From Gammaproteobacteria bacterium (GTDB lineage: Bacteria > Pseudomonadota > Gammaproteobacteria > Eutrophobiales > Eutrophobiaceae): DNA of 13,634 bases. A program made the translations under genes and the position numbers. Location of the stretch: positions 1-13,634 of the forward strand of contig JACQHV010000001.1 of assembly GCA_016198885.1 (NCBI GenBank), written 5' to 3'. The notes beneath the pieces were generated by a model. That model saw only the letters and a program-made list of their open reading frames with translations, was not told the origin of the DNA and searched no databases. This document shows positions 1 to 6,792 of the stretch, in pieces (positions within the stretch are counted from its first letter, which is position 1; the number at the start of each line of letters is the position of its first letter).

Positions 1-2
1 GA

Positions 3-47
3 AGGGTCCGCCATGCCGGAATTTTTGAGTTAAACTTACTTATATGA
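3..47 (+). CDS. Possible 3' end of the gene upstream of rpoN (lptB-like, partial)
   Basis: The window opens inside an open frame that ends in a TGA overlapping the rpoN start (ATGA at 44-47). Its last residues read VRHAGIFELNLLI. LptB, the ABC ATPase of lipopolysaccharide export, normally precedes rpoN in proteobacteria and ends in a pattern like VRxxYLGxxFxL. The VRH...FEL here is only a loose match, three residues shorter and with an extra tail. Frame 1 is also open, to a TAA at 31-33, so the assignment rests mainly on expected gene order and is weak. Confidence 0.3.
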   Translation, partial: RVRHAGIFELNLLI

Positions 48-1495
48 AGCCGTCTCTGCAATTAAGAGTCAGCCAGAACCTGGCCATGACACCGCAACTG
101 CAACAGGCAATCCGTCTGTTACAGTTGTCGAACATCGAACTGCAAATGGAAGTCCAGCAGGCGCTTGAATCCAATATGATGCTGGAAATTGATGACGGCG
201 AGGATAATGAACAAACGGAACAGCAATCTGAGGAGTATAGAAAGGTAAAATCCGGCGATCAAATTAATGAAGATGACATCCCCCAGGTCATACCCGAAGA
301 ACTCCCTGTTGATAGCGTGTGGGAGGATGTTTACGACAGCAGTATCAGTTTCTCGCCTGGTTTAAATAATAATGAAGCTGTTTTCTTTGAAAACCAGAAT
401 CTTCAGGAAAAAAGTTTACGCGATCATCTCCTTTGGCAATTAAATGTCATCCCGGTCAGCGAAAAGGACAAGGCAATAGCAATTACTATCATCGACGCAT
501 TGGATGACGATGGGTATTTAAGCTGCAAGCTGGAAGAAATTCTCGACGCACTGGGTGATGATATCGAGGTTGAACTTGATGAAGTTGAGGCCGTACTGAA
601 CCTGATTCAGGCCATGGAACCTGCGGGTGTTGGCGCAAGGAATTTGCAAGAGTGTCTGATACTGCAACTTAATCAATGTCCCGCCACTACCCCCTGGTTG
701 GACAAGGCCAAGGAATTGGTTGGCCGACATCTGGAGCTCATGGCTGCACATGATTTTAATCAATTAATGCGCCGCCTGAAAGTAACCCAAAAGGAATTGC
801 AGGAAATCATTACTTTAATTCAAACCATGAACCCGCGGCCGGGCACCCAGGTACAAAGCACCCAAACAGAATATGTAATTCCTGATGTTTACGTTAAAAA
901 AGATATGGGTATGTGGAAGGTCGAACTTAACCCGGATTCCATTCCGCATTTAAAAATAAATACCAGTTATGCCAACATGATCCGCAGGGCAGATAACAGT
1001 ACTGATAATACTTCGTTGAAGACACATCTACAGGAGGCGCGCTGGTTTATCAAAAGCCTGCAAAGCCGCAGTGAAACATTACTGCGGGTCGCCAGTTGCA
1101 TAGTAGAAAGGCAGCGTGCCTTTCTGGAATATGGCGATGAGGCCATGAAACCACTGGTTCTGCATGATGTTGCTGAAGCACTCGGCATGCATGAATCAAC
1201 AATTTCCAGGGTGACTACGCGCAAATACCTGCATACGCCGCGCGGTATTTATGAACTTAAATATTTTTTCTCCAGCCACGTAAATACAAATCAAGGCGAT
1301 GCATGTTCCTCAACAGCAATTCGTGCCCTGATAAAAAAGCTGATCAACGAAGAACCGCCCCAGAAGCCTTTGAGCGATAACAGGATTGCAGAATTGTTGT
1401 CGGCTCGGGGTATACAAGTTGCGCGCAGGACCGTAGCAAAATATCGGGAGGCGATGGCTATCCCGCCGTCTAATGAAAGAAAACGCCTGGTGTAA
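44..1495 (+). CDS. rpoN: RNA polymerase sigma-54 factor RpoN
   Basis: Alternative sigma factor that directs RNA polymerase to -24/-12 promoters and needs AAA+ activators to open DNA; it typically controls nitrogen, motility and similar regulons. The 483 residues match the family's usual length (E. coli 477). Region I is the glutamine- and leucine-rich N-terminus (about 1-50), beginning with the family-typical MKPSLQLR and MTPQLQQAIRLLQLS, which fixes the start although no good ribosome binding site precedes it. An acidic linker (about 50-105) follows, then the core-binding region, a helix-turn-helix around 370-392 (HESTISR at 383-389), and the RpoN box ARRTVAKYRE at 460-469, which reads the -24 element. 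It is the first complete gene of the run, and its ATG overlaps the stop of a possible upstream frame. Every expected region is present, so it should be functional. Confidence 0.98.
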   Translation: MKPSLQLRVSQNLAMTPQLQQAIRLLQLSNIELQMEVQQALESNMMLEIDDGEDNEQTEQQSEEYRKVKSGDQINEDDIPQVIPEELPVDSVWEDVYDSSISFSPGLNNNEAVFFENQNLQEKSLRDHLLWQLNVIPVSEKDKAIAITIIDALDDDGYLSCKLEEILDALGDDIEVELDEVEAVLNLIQAMEPAGVGARNLQECLILQLNQCPATTPWLDKAKELVGRHLELMAAHDFNQLMRRLKVTQKELQEIITLIQTMNPRPGTQVQSTQTEYVIPDVYVKKDMGMWKVELNPDSIPHLKINTSYANMIRRADNSTDNTSLKTHLQEARWFIKSLQSRSETLLRVASCIVERQRAFLEYGDEAMKPLVLHDVAEALGMHESTISRVTTRKYLHTPRGIYELKYFFSSHVNTNQGDACSSTAIRALIKKLINEEPPQKPLSDNRIAELLSARGIQVARRTVAKYREAMAIPPSNERKRLV

Positions 1496-1518
1496 GAAAT
1501 TTATAAACATAACAATAT

Positions 1519-1523
1519 GGGAG
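1519..1523 (+). promoter_or_regulatory. Ribosome binding site of hpf
   Basis: GGGAG lies six bases before the ATG at 1530. It decides the start: the open frame extends upstream to an ATG at 1473 inside rpoN, but only the 1530 start has this signal and matches the family N-terminus MQISITG. Confidence 0.75.
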
Positions 1524-1529
1524 CATATT

Positions 1530-1838
1530 ATGCAAATCAGTATCACAGGTCATCATATAGATGTTACACCCGCACTTCGTTCATATGTAGATAATAAATT
1601 TAATAGATTGGAAAGACATTTCGACAGAATGACTAGCATTCATGTCATACTAAGTGTAGAGAAAGAGCGCCAGAAGGCTGAAGCAACCATACATGTTAGC
1701 CGGGGAAATGTATTTGCAGATGAAGAACACGAAGACATGTATGCGGCTATCGATGGCCTTGTTGACAAACTGGACAGACAGCTCAAGAAACACAAGGAAA
1801 AGCTGACCAATCATCGCCGTGGAGAATCCAGTATATAG
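1530..1838 (+). CDS. hpf: Ribosome hibernation promoting factor, short form (HPF/YhbH)
   Basis: Binds the 30S subunit near the decoding centre and promotes formation of inactive 100S ribosome dimers in stationary phase or starvation. The 102-residue product has the S30AE/sigma-54 modulation fold: the N-terminal strand MQISITGHHIDVTPALRSYV, a helix with KFNRLERHF, strands through VILSVEKERQKAEATIHV, and the motif ADEEHEDMYAAIDGLVDKLDRQLKKHKEK. Its length fits the short HPF class (E. coli Hpf 95 residues). The C-terminal domain of long HPF is absent, so dimerisation would need a separate partner such as RMF, which is not in this window. It sits 34 bases after rpoN, the usual arrangement in proteobacteria. 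Confidence 0.95.
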   Translation: MQISITGHHIDVTPALRSYVDNKFNRLERHFDRMTSIHVILSVEKERQKAEATIHVSRGNVFADEEHEDMYAAIDGLVDKLDRQLKKHKEKLTNHRRGESSI

Positions 1839-1853
1839 GGTCAGGAATTGACC
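1839..1853 (+). repeat. Short inverted repeat between hpf and ptsN
   Basis: GGTCA-GGAAT-TGACC begins directly after the hpf stop: two perfect 5-base arms around 5 bases. The overlapping TCAGG-AATTGA-CCTGA (1841-1856) can fold as an alternative stem. No T-run follows within a terminator's distance, so it is either a weak processing hairpin or an operator-like palindrome. Its right arm coincides with the candidate -35 element of a ptsN promoter. Confidence 0.4.
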
Positions 1854-1875
1854 TGAACTGCAAAGCTATTTCAAT
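1848..1875 (+). promoter_or_regulatory. Candidate sigma-70 promoter for ptsN-hprK-rapZ
   Basis: TTGACC (5 of 6 to consensus) at 1848-1853, a 16-base spacer, then TTCAAT (4 of 6) at 1870-1875. Transcription would start near 1882, about 20 bases before the ptsN ATG. This is the only sizeable gap (64 bases) between hpf and ptsI, so a secondary promoter here is plausible, but the match was found by eye. Confidence 0.3.
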
Positions 1876-1902
1876 TCACTTTTTCTTTATTAAAAACATA
1901 AC

Positions 1903-2349
1903 ATGTTCATCTCGGAAATTTTAACACCCGAGCGTATTTTGTGTGATGTAAACACAAACAGCAAAAAAGATGCTCTGCAGAAACTGTCCAGACTCTTCTC
2001 CAACAATAAACCCGCATTAACCAGTGCAGAAATATTTGATTGTCTTAACGAACGGGAAAGACTCGGCAGCACCGGATTGGGAAATGGTATTGCGATGCCA
2101 CATGGCCGCTTTCAGCATGTCGATAAACCGATAGCCGCCTTTCTCAAATTAAAATCCGGGATTAATTTCGACGCGCTTGATCAACAACCGGTTGACCTTT
2201 TGTTTGCATTGCTGGTACCCGAAGGCTCTAATGACGAACATCTGCAAATTCTTGCCCGATTGGCTGAAATGTTTTGTAATGACGGTTTGCTTACTCATCT
2301 GCGACTGGAATCATCGGCTCATGGGATTTATATACTACTTACCAGCTGA
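1903..2349 (+). CDS. ptsN: PTS IIA-like nitrogen-regulatory protein PtsN (EIIA-Ntr)
   Basis: Output protein of the nitrogen-related phosphotransferase system. It accepts phosphate from HPr-type proteins on a histidine and, in studied bacteria, regulates potassium uptake, sigma-54-linked metabolism and other targets by direct binding; it carries no sugar. The 148 residues form one PTS EIIA type-2 domain. The phosphorylation site is His67 in GNGIAMPHGR, preceded by RERLGSTGLG and followed by QPVDLLFALLVPEG, all family hallmarks. The N-terminus is shorter than E. coli PtsN (His73) by about six residues. The C-terminus stops soon after the GIYILLTS helix, a little short for the family. No clear ribosome binding site precedes the ATG. 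hprK begins six bases after its stop. Confidence 0.96.
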   Translation: MFISEILTPERILCDVNTNSKKDALQKLSRLFSNNKPALTSAEIFDCLNERERLGSTGLGNGIAMPHGRFQHVDKPIAAFLKLKSGINFDALDQQPVDLLFALLVPEGSNDEHLQILARLAEMFCNDGLLTHLRLESSAHGIYILLTS

Positions 2350-2355
2350 GCAATC

Positions 2356-3384
2356 ATGACTGAATTTACCAACAAATTGACTGTACAAGATCTGTTCACA
2401 AACCATGGTGAGAAACTCGGTTTGGAATGGATTGCCGGTCAACAGGGCGGAAGACGCATGATTGTTCCTGAACGAAGTAAAGACAGTCTCTCGACAGTAG
2501 TTGATGATGATCTTGATAAATTTCCAAAACCCGGGTCACGTAAAACAAATATACCATCAAGATATTCACTCGTGGGCTATTTAAATCTTATTCACGCAAA
2601 CCAGATACAGGTATTGGGTGATATGGAGCTGAATTATATTGAAAGTCTGAGAGACATATCGCGCCAGGATGCTATTCGTCAAATATTCAAACATCAGCCC
2701 GCCTGTGTCATAGTTTCTGAAGGGAGGAATGCGCCTGTTATTCTGAAACGCAAATGTAATGAAAATAATATTCCCTTGTTTTGTTCCTCCCTGCCAAGCA
2801 ACAAATTAATCGACTCATTACATTATTACCTTTCCAATTTGTTTGCTGATGTTACTACCTTGCATGGCGTGTTTATGGAAGTAAATGCAATCGGTGTTCT
2901 GATTACCGGACCGAGTGGTATCGGGAAAAGTGAACTCGCATTGGAGCTTATTACCAGGGGACATCGTCTTGTTGCAGATGATGCACCGCAATTTTCTCGC
3001 ATCGCACCTGATATCATTAATGGCACCTGCCCCAAGGCATTGCAGGATTTTCTCGAGGTGCGGGGTTTGGGTATTATCAATGTGCGTGAATTATTTGGTG
3101 ATAGCGCAATTAAAATAAACAAATATCTTCGTCTGATTGTCCGTCTGGCGCCAATGAAAAAAGCGGGGCTGCTGCAAATAGACCGGTTTGAAGGTAGCTA
3201 TAAAACACGCCGGGTTCTGGATCTCGAGATTCCGGAGATTACGGTGCCGGTCGCGCCAGGGCGCAACCTTGCAGTTCTTCTTGAATGTGCGGCACGCAAT
3301 CACATGTTACGCATGGGCGGTTATAACGCTTCAGAAAAATTTTCAGAACGACAACGGCTTATACTGGAACAAGGCAATAAGTGA
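2356..3384 (+). CDS. hprK: HPr kinase/phosphorylase HprK
   Basis: Bifunctional enzyme that phosphorylates HPr on Ser46 using ATP or pyrophosphate and removes that phosphate by phosphorolysis, setting how much HPr is available for the relay. The C-terminal kinase domain has the P-loop GPSGIGKS at 185-192, the catalytic histidine at 170 (LHGVFMEVN), the DD pair at 208-209 in VADDAP, and the HprK signature LEVRGLGIINVRELFG at 233-248. The C-terminus holds PVAPGRNLAVLLECAARN and GYNA. The 342 residues are longer than the usual 310-320. In Lactobacillus casei HprK the histidine is at 140, so about 30 extra residues lie in the N-terminal domain, mostly a charged stretch near 38-70. Its substrate HPr is encoded downstream with Ser46 intact. 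Its TGA abuts the rapZ ATG with no gap. Confidence 0.96.
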   Translation: MTEFTNKLTVQDLFTNHGEKLGLEWIAGQQGGRRMIVPERSKDSLSTVVDDDLDKFPKPGSRKTNIPSRYSLVGYLNLIHANQIQVLGDMELNYIESLRDISRQDAIRQIFKHQPACVIVSEGRNAPVILKRKCNENNIPLFCSSLPSNKLIDSLHYYLSNLFADVTTLHGVFMEVNAIGVLITGPSGIGKSELALELITRGHRLVADDAPQFSRIAPDIINGTCPKALQDFLEVRGLGIINVRELFGDSAIKINKYLRLIVRLAPMKKAGLLQIDRFEGSYKTRRVLDLEIPEITVPVAPGRNLAVLLECAARNHMLRMGGYNASEKFSERQRLILEQGNK

Positions 3385-4254
3385 ATGAAACCCGGAAACC
3401 GGCGCTTGATTATCATCAGCGGTCTATCCGGCGCCGGGAAAACGATTGCGCTAAACACCCTTGAAGATCTCGGTTTTTATTGCATCGATAACCTGCCCAT
3501 CAGTCTGCTTAATGTTTTTGCCAGACAAATTTCGGATTCAAACATTCAGGCGGCAAATGAAATAGCCATTGGGATTGATGCACGTAATCCGGAATGCGAT
3601 ATAGTTGATTTGCCATCCTTGATTACTGGTTTAAAAGGACAAGGGTTGACTATCGATCTGATATTTATCGAAGCAAATGATGATGTGCTCACAAACCGCT
3701 TCAGCGAAACCCGGCGCAAACATCCCCTGTCATCAAACTCTGTATCACTGGCAAACGCTATTAAAAAAGAACGGCAAATTATGGAAGATCTGTATGAACA
3801 TGCTGACATACGCATAGACACCAGCTATACATTGATGCACGAGTTGAGAGACCTCGTGCGCAAACGAATTGCAATGCGTCCTTTATCATCTCTTTCAATC
3901 CAGTTCACCTCCTTTGGTTACAAGCATGGAATACCCAGAGACGCTGATTTTGTGTTTGATGCCCGCTGTCTTCCGAATCCGTATTGGCAAAAGGATCTCC
4001 GTGGTCTCTCTGGCAATGACAGACCCGTAATTGACTTTCTTTCCAAACAGGAACAGGTATCCGAAATGGTAAAACAAATTAAACAATTTCTTGGTTACTG
4101 GATACCCCAGTTTGAAGCCGACAACCGTAGCTATTTATGTGTTGCTGTTGGTTGCACGGGAGGTCATCATCGCTCAGTATATATTGTTGAACAACTTGCT
4201 GAATACTTCAGAGGACAAGGCAAGCCTGTAATTGTCAGTCACCGGGATATATAG
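3385..4254 (+). CDS. rapZ: RNase adapter / nucleotide-binding protein RapZ (YvcJ family)
   Basis: P-loop protein. In E. coli RapZ binds the small RNAs GlmY and GlmZ and presents GlmZ to RNase E, controlling glucosamine-6-phosphate synthase; the Bacillus relative YvcJ is a nucleotidase-like protein. The Walker A motif GLSGAGKT is at 13-20, followed by the family motif FYCIDNLP (31-38). The C-terminal domain has FTSFGYKHGIPRDADFVFDAR (near 174-194) and GCTGGHHRS at 256-264. The 289 residues are near normal, but the protein ends at HRDI. E. coli RapZ continues with a basic tail (K281, R282, K283) which, with K270, is needed for RNA binding. K280 here may match K270, but the rest of the tail is missing. 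AAGG ten bases before the ATG may serve as the ribosome binding site. Confidence 0.95.
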   Translation: MKPGNRRLIIISGLSGAGKTIALNTLEDLGFYCIDNLPISLLNVFARQISDSNIQAANEIAIGIDARNPECDIVDLPSLITGLKGQGLTIDLIFIEANDDVLTNRFSETRRKHPLSSNSVSLANAIKKERQIMEDLYEHADIRIDTSYTLMHELRDLVRKRIAMRPLSSLSIQFTSFGYKHGIPRDADFVFDARCLPNPYWQKDLRGLSGNDRPVIDFLSKQEQVSEMVKQIKQFLGYWIPQFEADNRSYLCVAVGCTGGHHRSVYIVEQLAEYFRGQGKPVIVSHRDI

Positions 4255-4257
4255 GAC

Positions 4258-4650
4258 ATGAGTGTTGGATTGTTAATTATCAGTCACGATGGTATTGGGC
4301 CAGCTTTGCTTGGCACAGCAACATTCATGCTTAATGAACACCCTTTACAGACAAAACTGCTCGCCGCCTCCCGTGATTGCGACCCTGATGAATTAACAAC
4401 CAGTGCTATTGAACATATGGAACAACTTGACACGGGAGATGGTGTATTAATCCTTACTGATTTATATGGATCAACGCCATCAAATATTGCACAACGTCTG
4501 ATCAAGCAGGGAAATGTGCGTATTGTTACAGGACTGAACCTTTCCATGCTTATCCGCGTACTCAACTACCCGCAACTTGACCTGGAGCAGCTTGCGCAAA
4601 AGGCTATAAGCGGTGGTAGAGACGGGATCATAATGATTGAATACAAATGA
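4258..4650 (+). CDS. PTS mannose/fructose-family EIIA protein (single domain, ManX-like)
   Basis: A 130-residue protein consisting only of the EIIA domain of the mannose-fructose-sorbose PTS family. The phosphorylatable histidine is His10 in IISHDGIG, the same number as in E. coli ManX. The conserved TDLYGSTPSN motif is at 67-76 and the VTGLNLSML segment near 90-98. It has no linked EIIB domain, and no EIIB, EIIC or EIID gene is nearby, so it is unlikely to energise sugar transport. It probably receives phosphate from the adjacent HPr and acts as a regulator. It starts three bases after the rapZ stop and ends six bases before ptsH. In other proteobacteria this gene beside hprK and ptsH is annotated as an EIIA of unknown target. 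Confidence 0.93.
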   Translation: MSVGLLIISHDGIGPALLGTATFMLNEHPLQTKLLAASRDCDPDELTTSAIEHMEQLDTGDGVLILTDLYGSTPSNIAQRLIKQGNVRIVTGLNLSMLIRVLNYPQLDLEQLAQKAISGGRDGIIMIEYK

Positions 4651-4656
4651 ACAACT

Positions 4657-4926
4657 ATGCCGAAAAGAACGGTGACTATCATTAATAAACTGGGTTTACA
4701 TGCACGCGCCGCCGCACGCTTTGTCCAGGTTGCATCAGGTTTTGAAAGCGACATCAACATCATTCATGCCAGAAAGGAAGTCAGCGGAAAAAGCATCATG
4801 GGAGTAATGATGCTTGCTGCAGGCAAGGGAACCTCAATAGATATCGTCGCCAATGGAAGAGATGAAGATATGGCCCTTAACAAGCTCGAGGAATTGATTC
4901 TGGATCGTTTTGGAGAAAAGGAATGA
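4657..4926 (+). CDS. ptsH: Phosphocarrier protein HPr
   Basis: Small cytosolic carrier that takes phosphate from enzyme I on His15 and hands it to EIIA proteins. The 89 residues match the family length. His15 sits in NKLGLHARAAARFVQ, and the regulatory serine is at 46 in EVSGKSIMGVMML, a sequence typical of HprK-modified HPr proteins. Presence of hprK three genes upstream agrees with Ser46 being used. Its stop codon overlaps the ptsI start (ATGA at 4923-4926), suggesting translational coupling and balanced production. It could equally be called NPr (ptsO) if its main partner is EIIA-Ntr; the sequence does not settle this. Confidence 0.96.
   Translation: MPKRTVTIINKLGLHARAAARFVQVASGFESDINIIHARKEVSGKSIMGVMMLAAGKGTSIDIVANGRDEDMALNKLEELILDRFGEKE
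4912..4915 (+). promoter_or_regulatory. Ribosome binding site of ptsI inside ptsH
   Basis: GGAG within the last codons of ptsH, seven bases before the overlapping ptsI ATG at 4923. It supports this start and coupled translation of the two genes. Confidence 0.65.
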
Positions 4927-6659
4927 CCATCGCCCTTCATGGAATGGGAGTATCACGTGGCATTGCTATCGGCAGCGTTCATATTATCGAACATGATCAG
5001 CTAGACATCCATGAATTCTCAATTCCGAAGGAATCAATCGAGTACGAAGTACAACGGTTTGAAAAAGCTGTTACAAGCGCCAGGCAACAACTCCGTGCAA
5101 TACTTAACCACATTCCGGAAACCACAAACGCGGATATTGCAGCATTTATAGATACTCATCTGCTCATGCTGGAAGATACATCATTGACACATGAGCCGAC
5201 GCGATTGATTCGTGAGCTTGCCTGTAATGCTGAATGGGCGTTAAAACTTCAACGTGATGTCCTGGTAAGCGTCTTTGACGAAATGGATGACGCTTACCTG
5301 CGCACACGCAAGGACGATGTTGATTATGTCGTAAACCGTATACAACGCATCCTGTTGAACCAAACTCCTTTGCGTCATGAGGTACCGGATAACCGGCTTA
5401 CTGGTTATATAGTCCTTGCGAATGACCTGACGCCAGCGGACACCGTCCTGTTGCAACACAACGGGATTACTGCCTTCGTCACCGAATATGGCGGGCCGAC
5501 TTCACATACTGCAATCCTCGCCAGGAGTCTCGGAATTCCGGCAATCGTCGGTTTACAACATGGCTTGCAATATATTCATGAGGAGGATTTGATTATCCTG
5601 GATGGAACGCGCGGTGTTGTACTGGTTGACCCGGATAAACAAACACTCGCGCATTACCGCAGACTGCAAAAAGATGAAAAACTCCATTACACGGCCCTTG
5701 GAAAACTCAAGGGCAAACCAACAGTTACACTGGATGGAATCCCCATAGAACTGCAGGCCAATATTGAATTACCCAGGGATTTTGAAACAGTCATTGAAGT
5801 GGGTGCTTCCGGCGTTGGATTGTACCGCACGGAATTTCTGTTTATGAACCGCGATACACCACCGGATGAAGAAGAACATTATCAAACCTACACCAAGGTC
5901 ATCGAAATTCTCCATGGCCTGCCACTTACCATCCGCACCCTGGATCTCGGCGCCGACAAACAGGTCGATGGCGGGCGACAGGCAGGTCCGGTTGGGTCAA
6001 ATCCGGCATTGGGATTGCGGGCTGTCCGTCTCTGTCTGAAAGAGCCTTCATTATTCCGGCCTCAATTACGTGCCATCATTCGCGCCTCTGTTCTTGGCCC
6101 GGTACGCTTGCTGATCCCGATGTTATCAAACACCCATGAACTGAGTCAGGTGCTGCAAATCATTGCCGAGATCAAGTCAGAACTTGATGCTCAAAATATC
6201 CCGTACGATCACCGCCTGCCTGTTGGTGCAATGATTGAAGTTCCGGCTGCTGCTGTGTGCGCCGACGTGTTCGCACATTACCTGGATTTTCTTTCATTAG
6301 GTACAAATGATCTCATCCAATATACCATGGCGATTGACCGGGTTAATGATGAGGTCAGTTACCTGTACGACCCGCTGCATCCGGCTGTTTTACGATTGAT
6401 CCATATCACATTGCAGGCGGGTGAAAAAGCAAATATTCCTGTCGCCGTGTGTGGCGAGATGGCTGGTGAAACCCAGTACACCCGATTGTTACTTGGTCTT
6501 GGCTTGCGCGAATTCAGCGTCCATCCCGCAGCTCTGTTGGAAGTAAAACAGATCATTAATAACAGCGAACTGGCGCCTCTCAAAAGACTTGCGCAAATGG
6601 CACTTAATGCCCGAAACGGTATTGAAGTTGCGGAGATTATGGCGGCCGTCAATAAATAG
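4923..6659 (+). CDS. ptsI: Phosphoenolpyruvate-protein phosphotransferase, enzyme I
   Basis: First enzyme of the phosphotransferase chain: it autophosphorylates from phosphoenolpyruvate and passes phosphate to HPr. The 578 residues match classic EI (E. coli 575). The N-terminal HPr-binding and swivel domains carry the active histidine at 195 in GGPTSHTAILARSLGIPAIVG. The PEP-binding barrel has LYRTEFLFM, RTLDLGADK, NPALGLRAVRL, GAMIEVPAA and LGTNDLIQYT, and the catalytic cysteine is at 510 in VAVCGEMAGE. The N-terminal GAF sensor domain that defines PtsP (EI-Ntr) is absent, so glutamine or 2-oxoglutarate sensing of that type is not expected. It is the last gene of the close-packed run; 133 bases follow before mgtE, with no clear terminator. 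Confidence 0.97.
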   Translation: MTIALHGMGVSRGIAIGSVHIIEHDQLDIHEFSIPKESIEYEVQRFEKAVTSARQQLRAILNHIPETTNADIAAFIDTHLLMLEDTSLTHEPTRLIRELACNAEWALKLQRDVLVSVFDEMDDAYLRTRKDDVDYVVNRIQRILLNQTPLRHEVPDNRLTGYIVLANDLTPADTVLLQHNGITAFVTEYGGPTSHTAILARSLGIPAIVGLQHGLQYIHEEDLIILDGTRGVVLVDPDKQTLAHYRRLQKDEKLHYTALGKLKGKPTVTLDGIPIELQANIELPRDFETVIEVGASGVGLYRTEFLFMNRDTPPDEEEHYQTYTKVIEILHGLPLTIRTLDLGADKQVDGGRQAGPVGSNPALGLRAVRLCLKEPSLFRPQLRAIIRASVLGPVRLLIPMLSNTHELSQVLQIIAEIKSELDAQNIPYDHRLPVGAMIEVPAAAVCADVFAHYLDFLSLGTNDLIQYTMAIDRVNDEVSYLYDPLHPAVLRLIHITLQAGEKANIPVAVCGEMAGETQYTRLLLGLGLREFSVHPAALLEVKQIINNSELAPLKRLAQMALNARNGIEVAEIMAAVNK

Positions 6660-6692
6660 TCATAATAATTATACATCACCGCAGTAACAACC

Positions 6693-6720
6693 CTGTCCAT
6701 TTCATTTAGCATGGTATGAT
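6693..6720 (+). promoter_or_regulatory. Candidate extended -10 promoter for mgtE
   Basis: TATGAT at 6715-6720 (5 of 6 to TATAAT), with an extended TG at 6712-6713. The best -35 partner, CTGTCC at 6693-6698 with a 16-base spacer, is poor, as is often the case when the extended -10 is present. The leader would be roughly 65 bases. I see no M-box or other Mg2+ riboswitch and no stem-loop plus T-run terminator in the 6660-6792 gap. Confidence 0.4.
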
Positions 6721-6792
6721 TGATATGGAATATTTTATTCCCTCTGCGATCATTTGGTTGTTACACTGAAAATGAATTCCGGACATATCAAC

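Noticed and set aside
631..647. sigma-54 promoter-like TGGCGC...TTGC inside rpoN
   Set aside because: The spacing between the two elements is 7 bases rather than 5, and it lies inside conserved coding sequence.
6359..6712. 117-codon minus-strand open frame over the end of ptsI
   Set aside because: Opposite conserved enzyme I sequence, with serine-rich low-complexity translation and no family features.
6660..6792. Magnesium riboswitch (M-box) before mgtE
   Set aside because: The space is short and A/T-rich, and I see no long set of conserved stems or a downstream expression platform.
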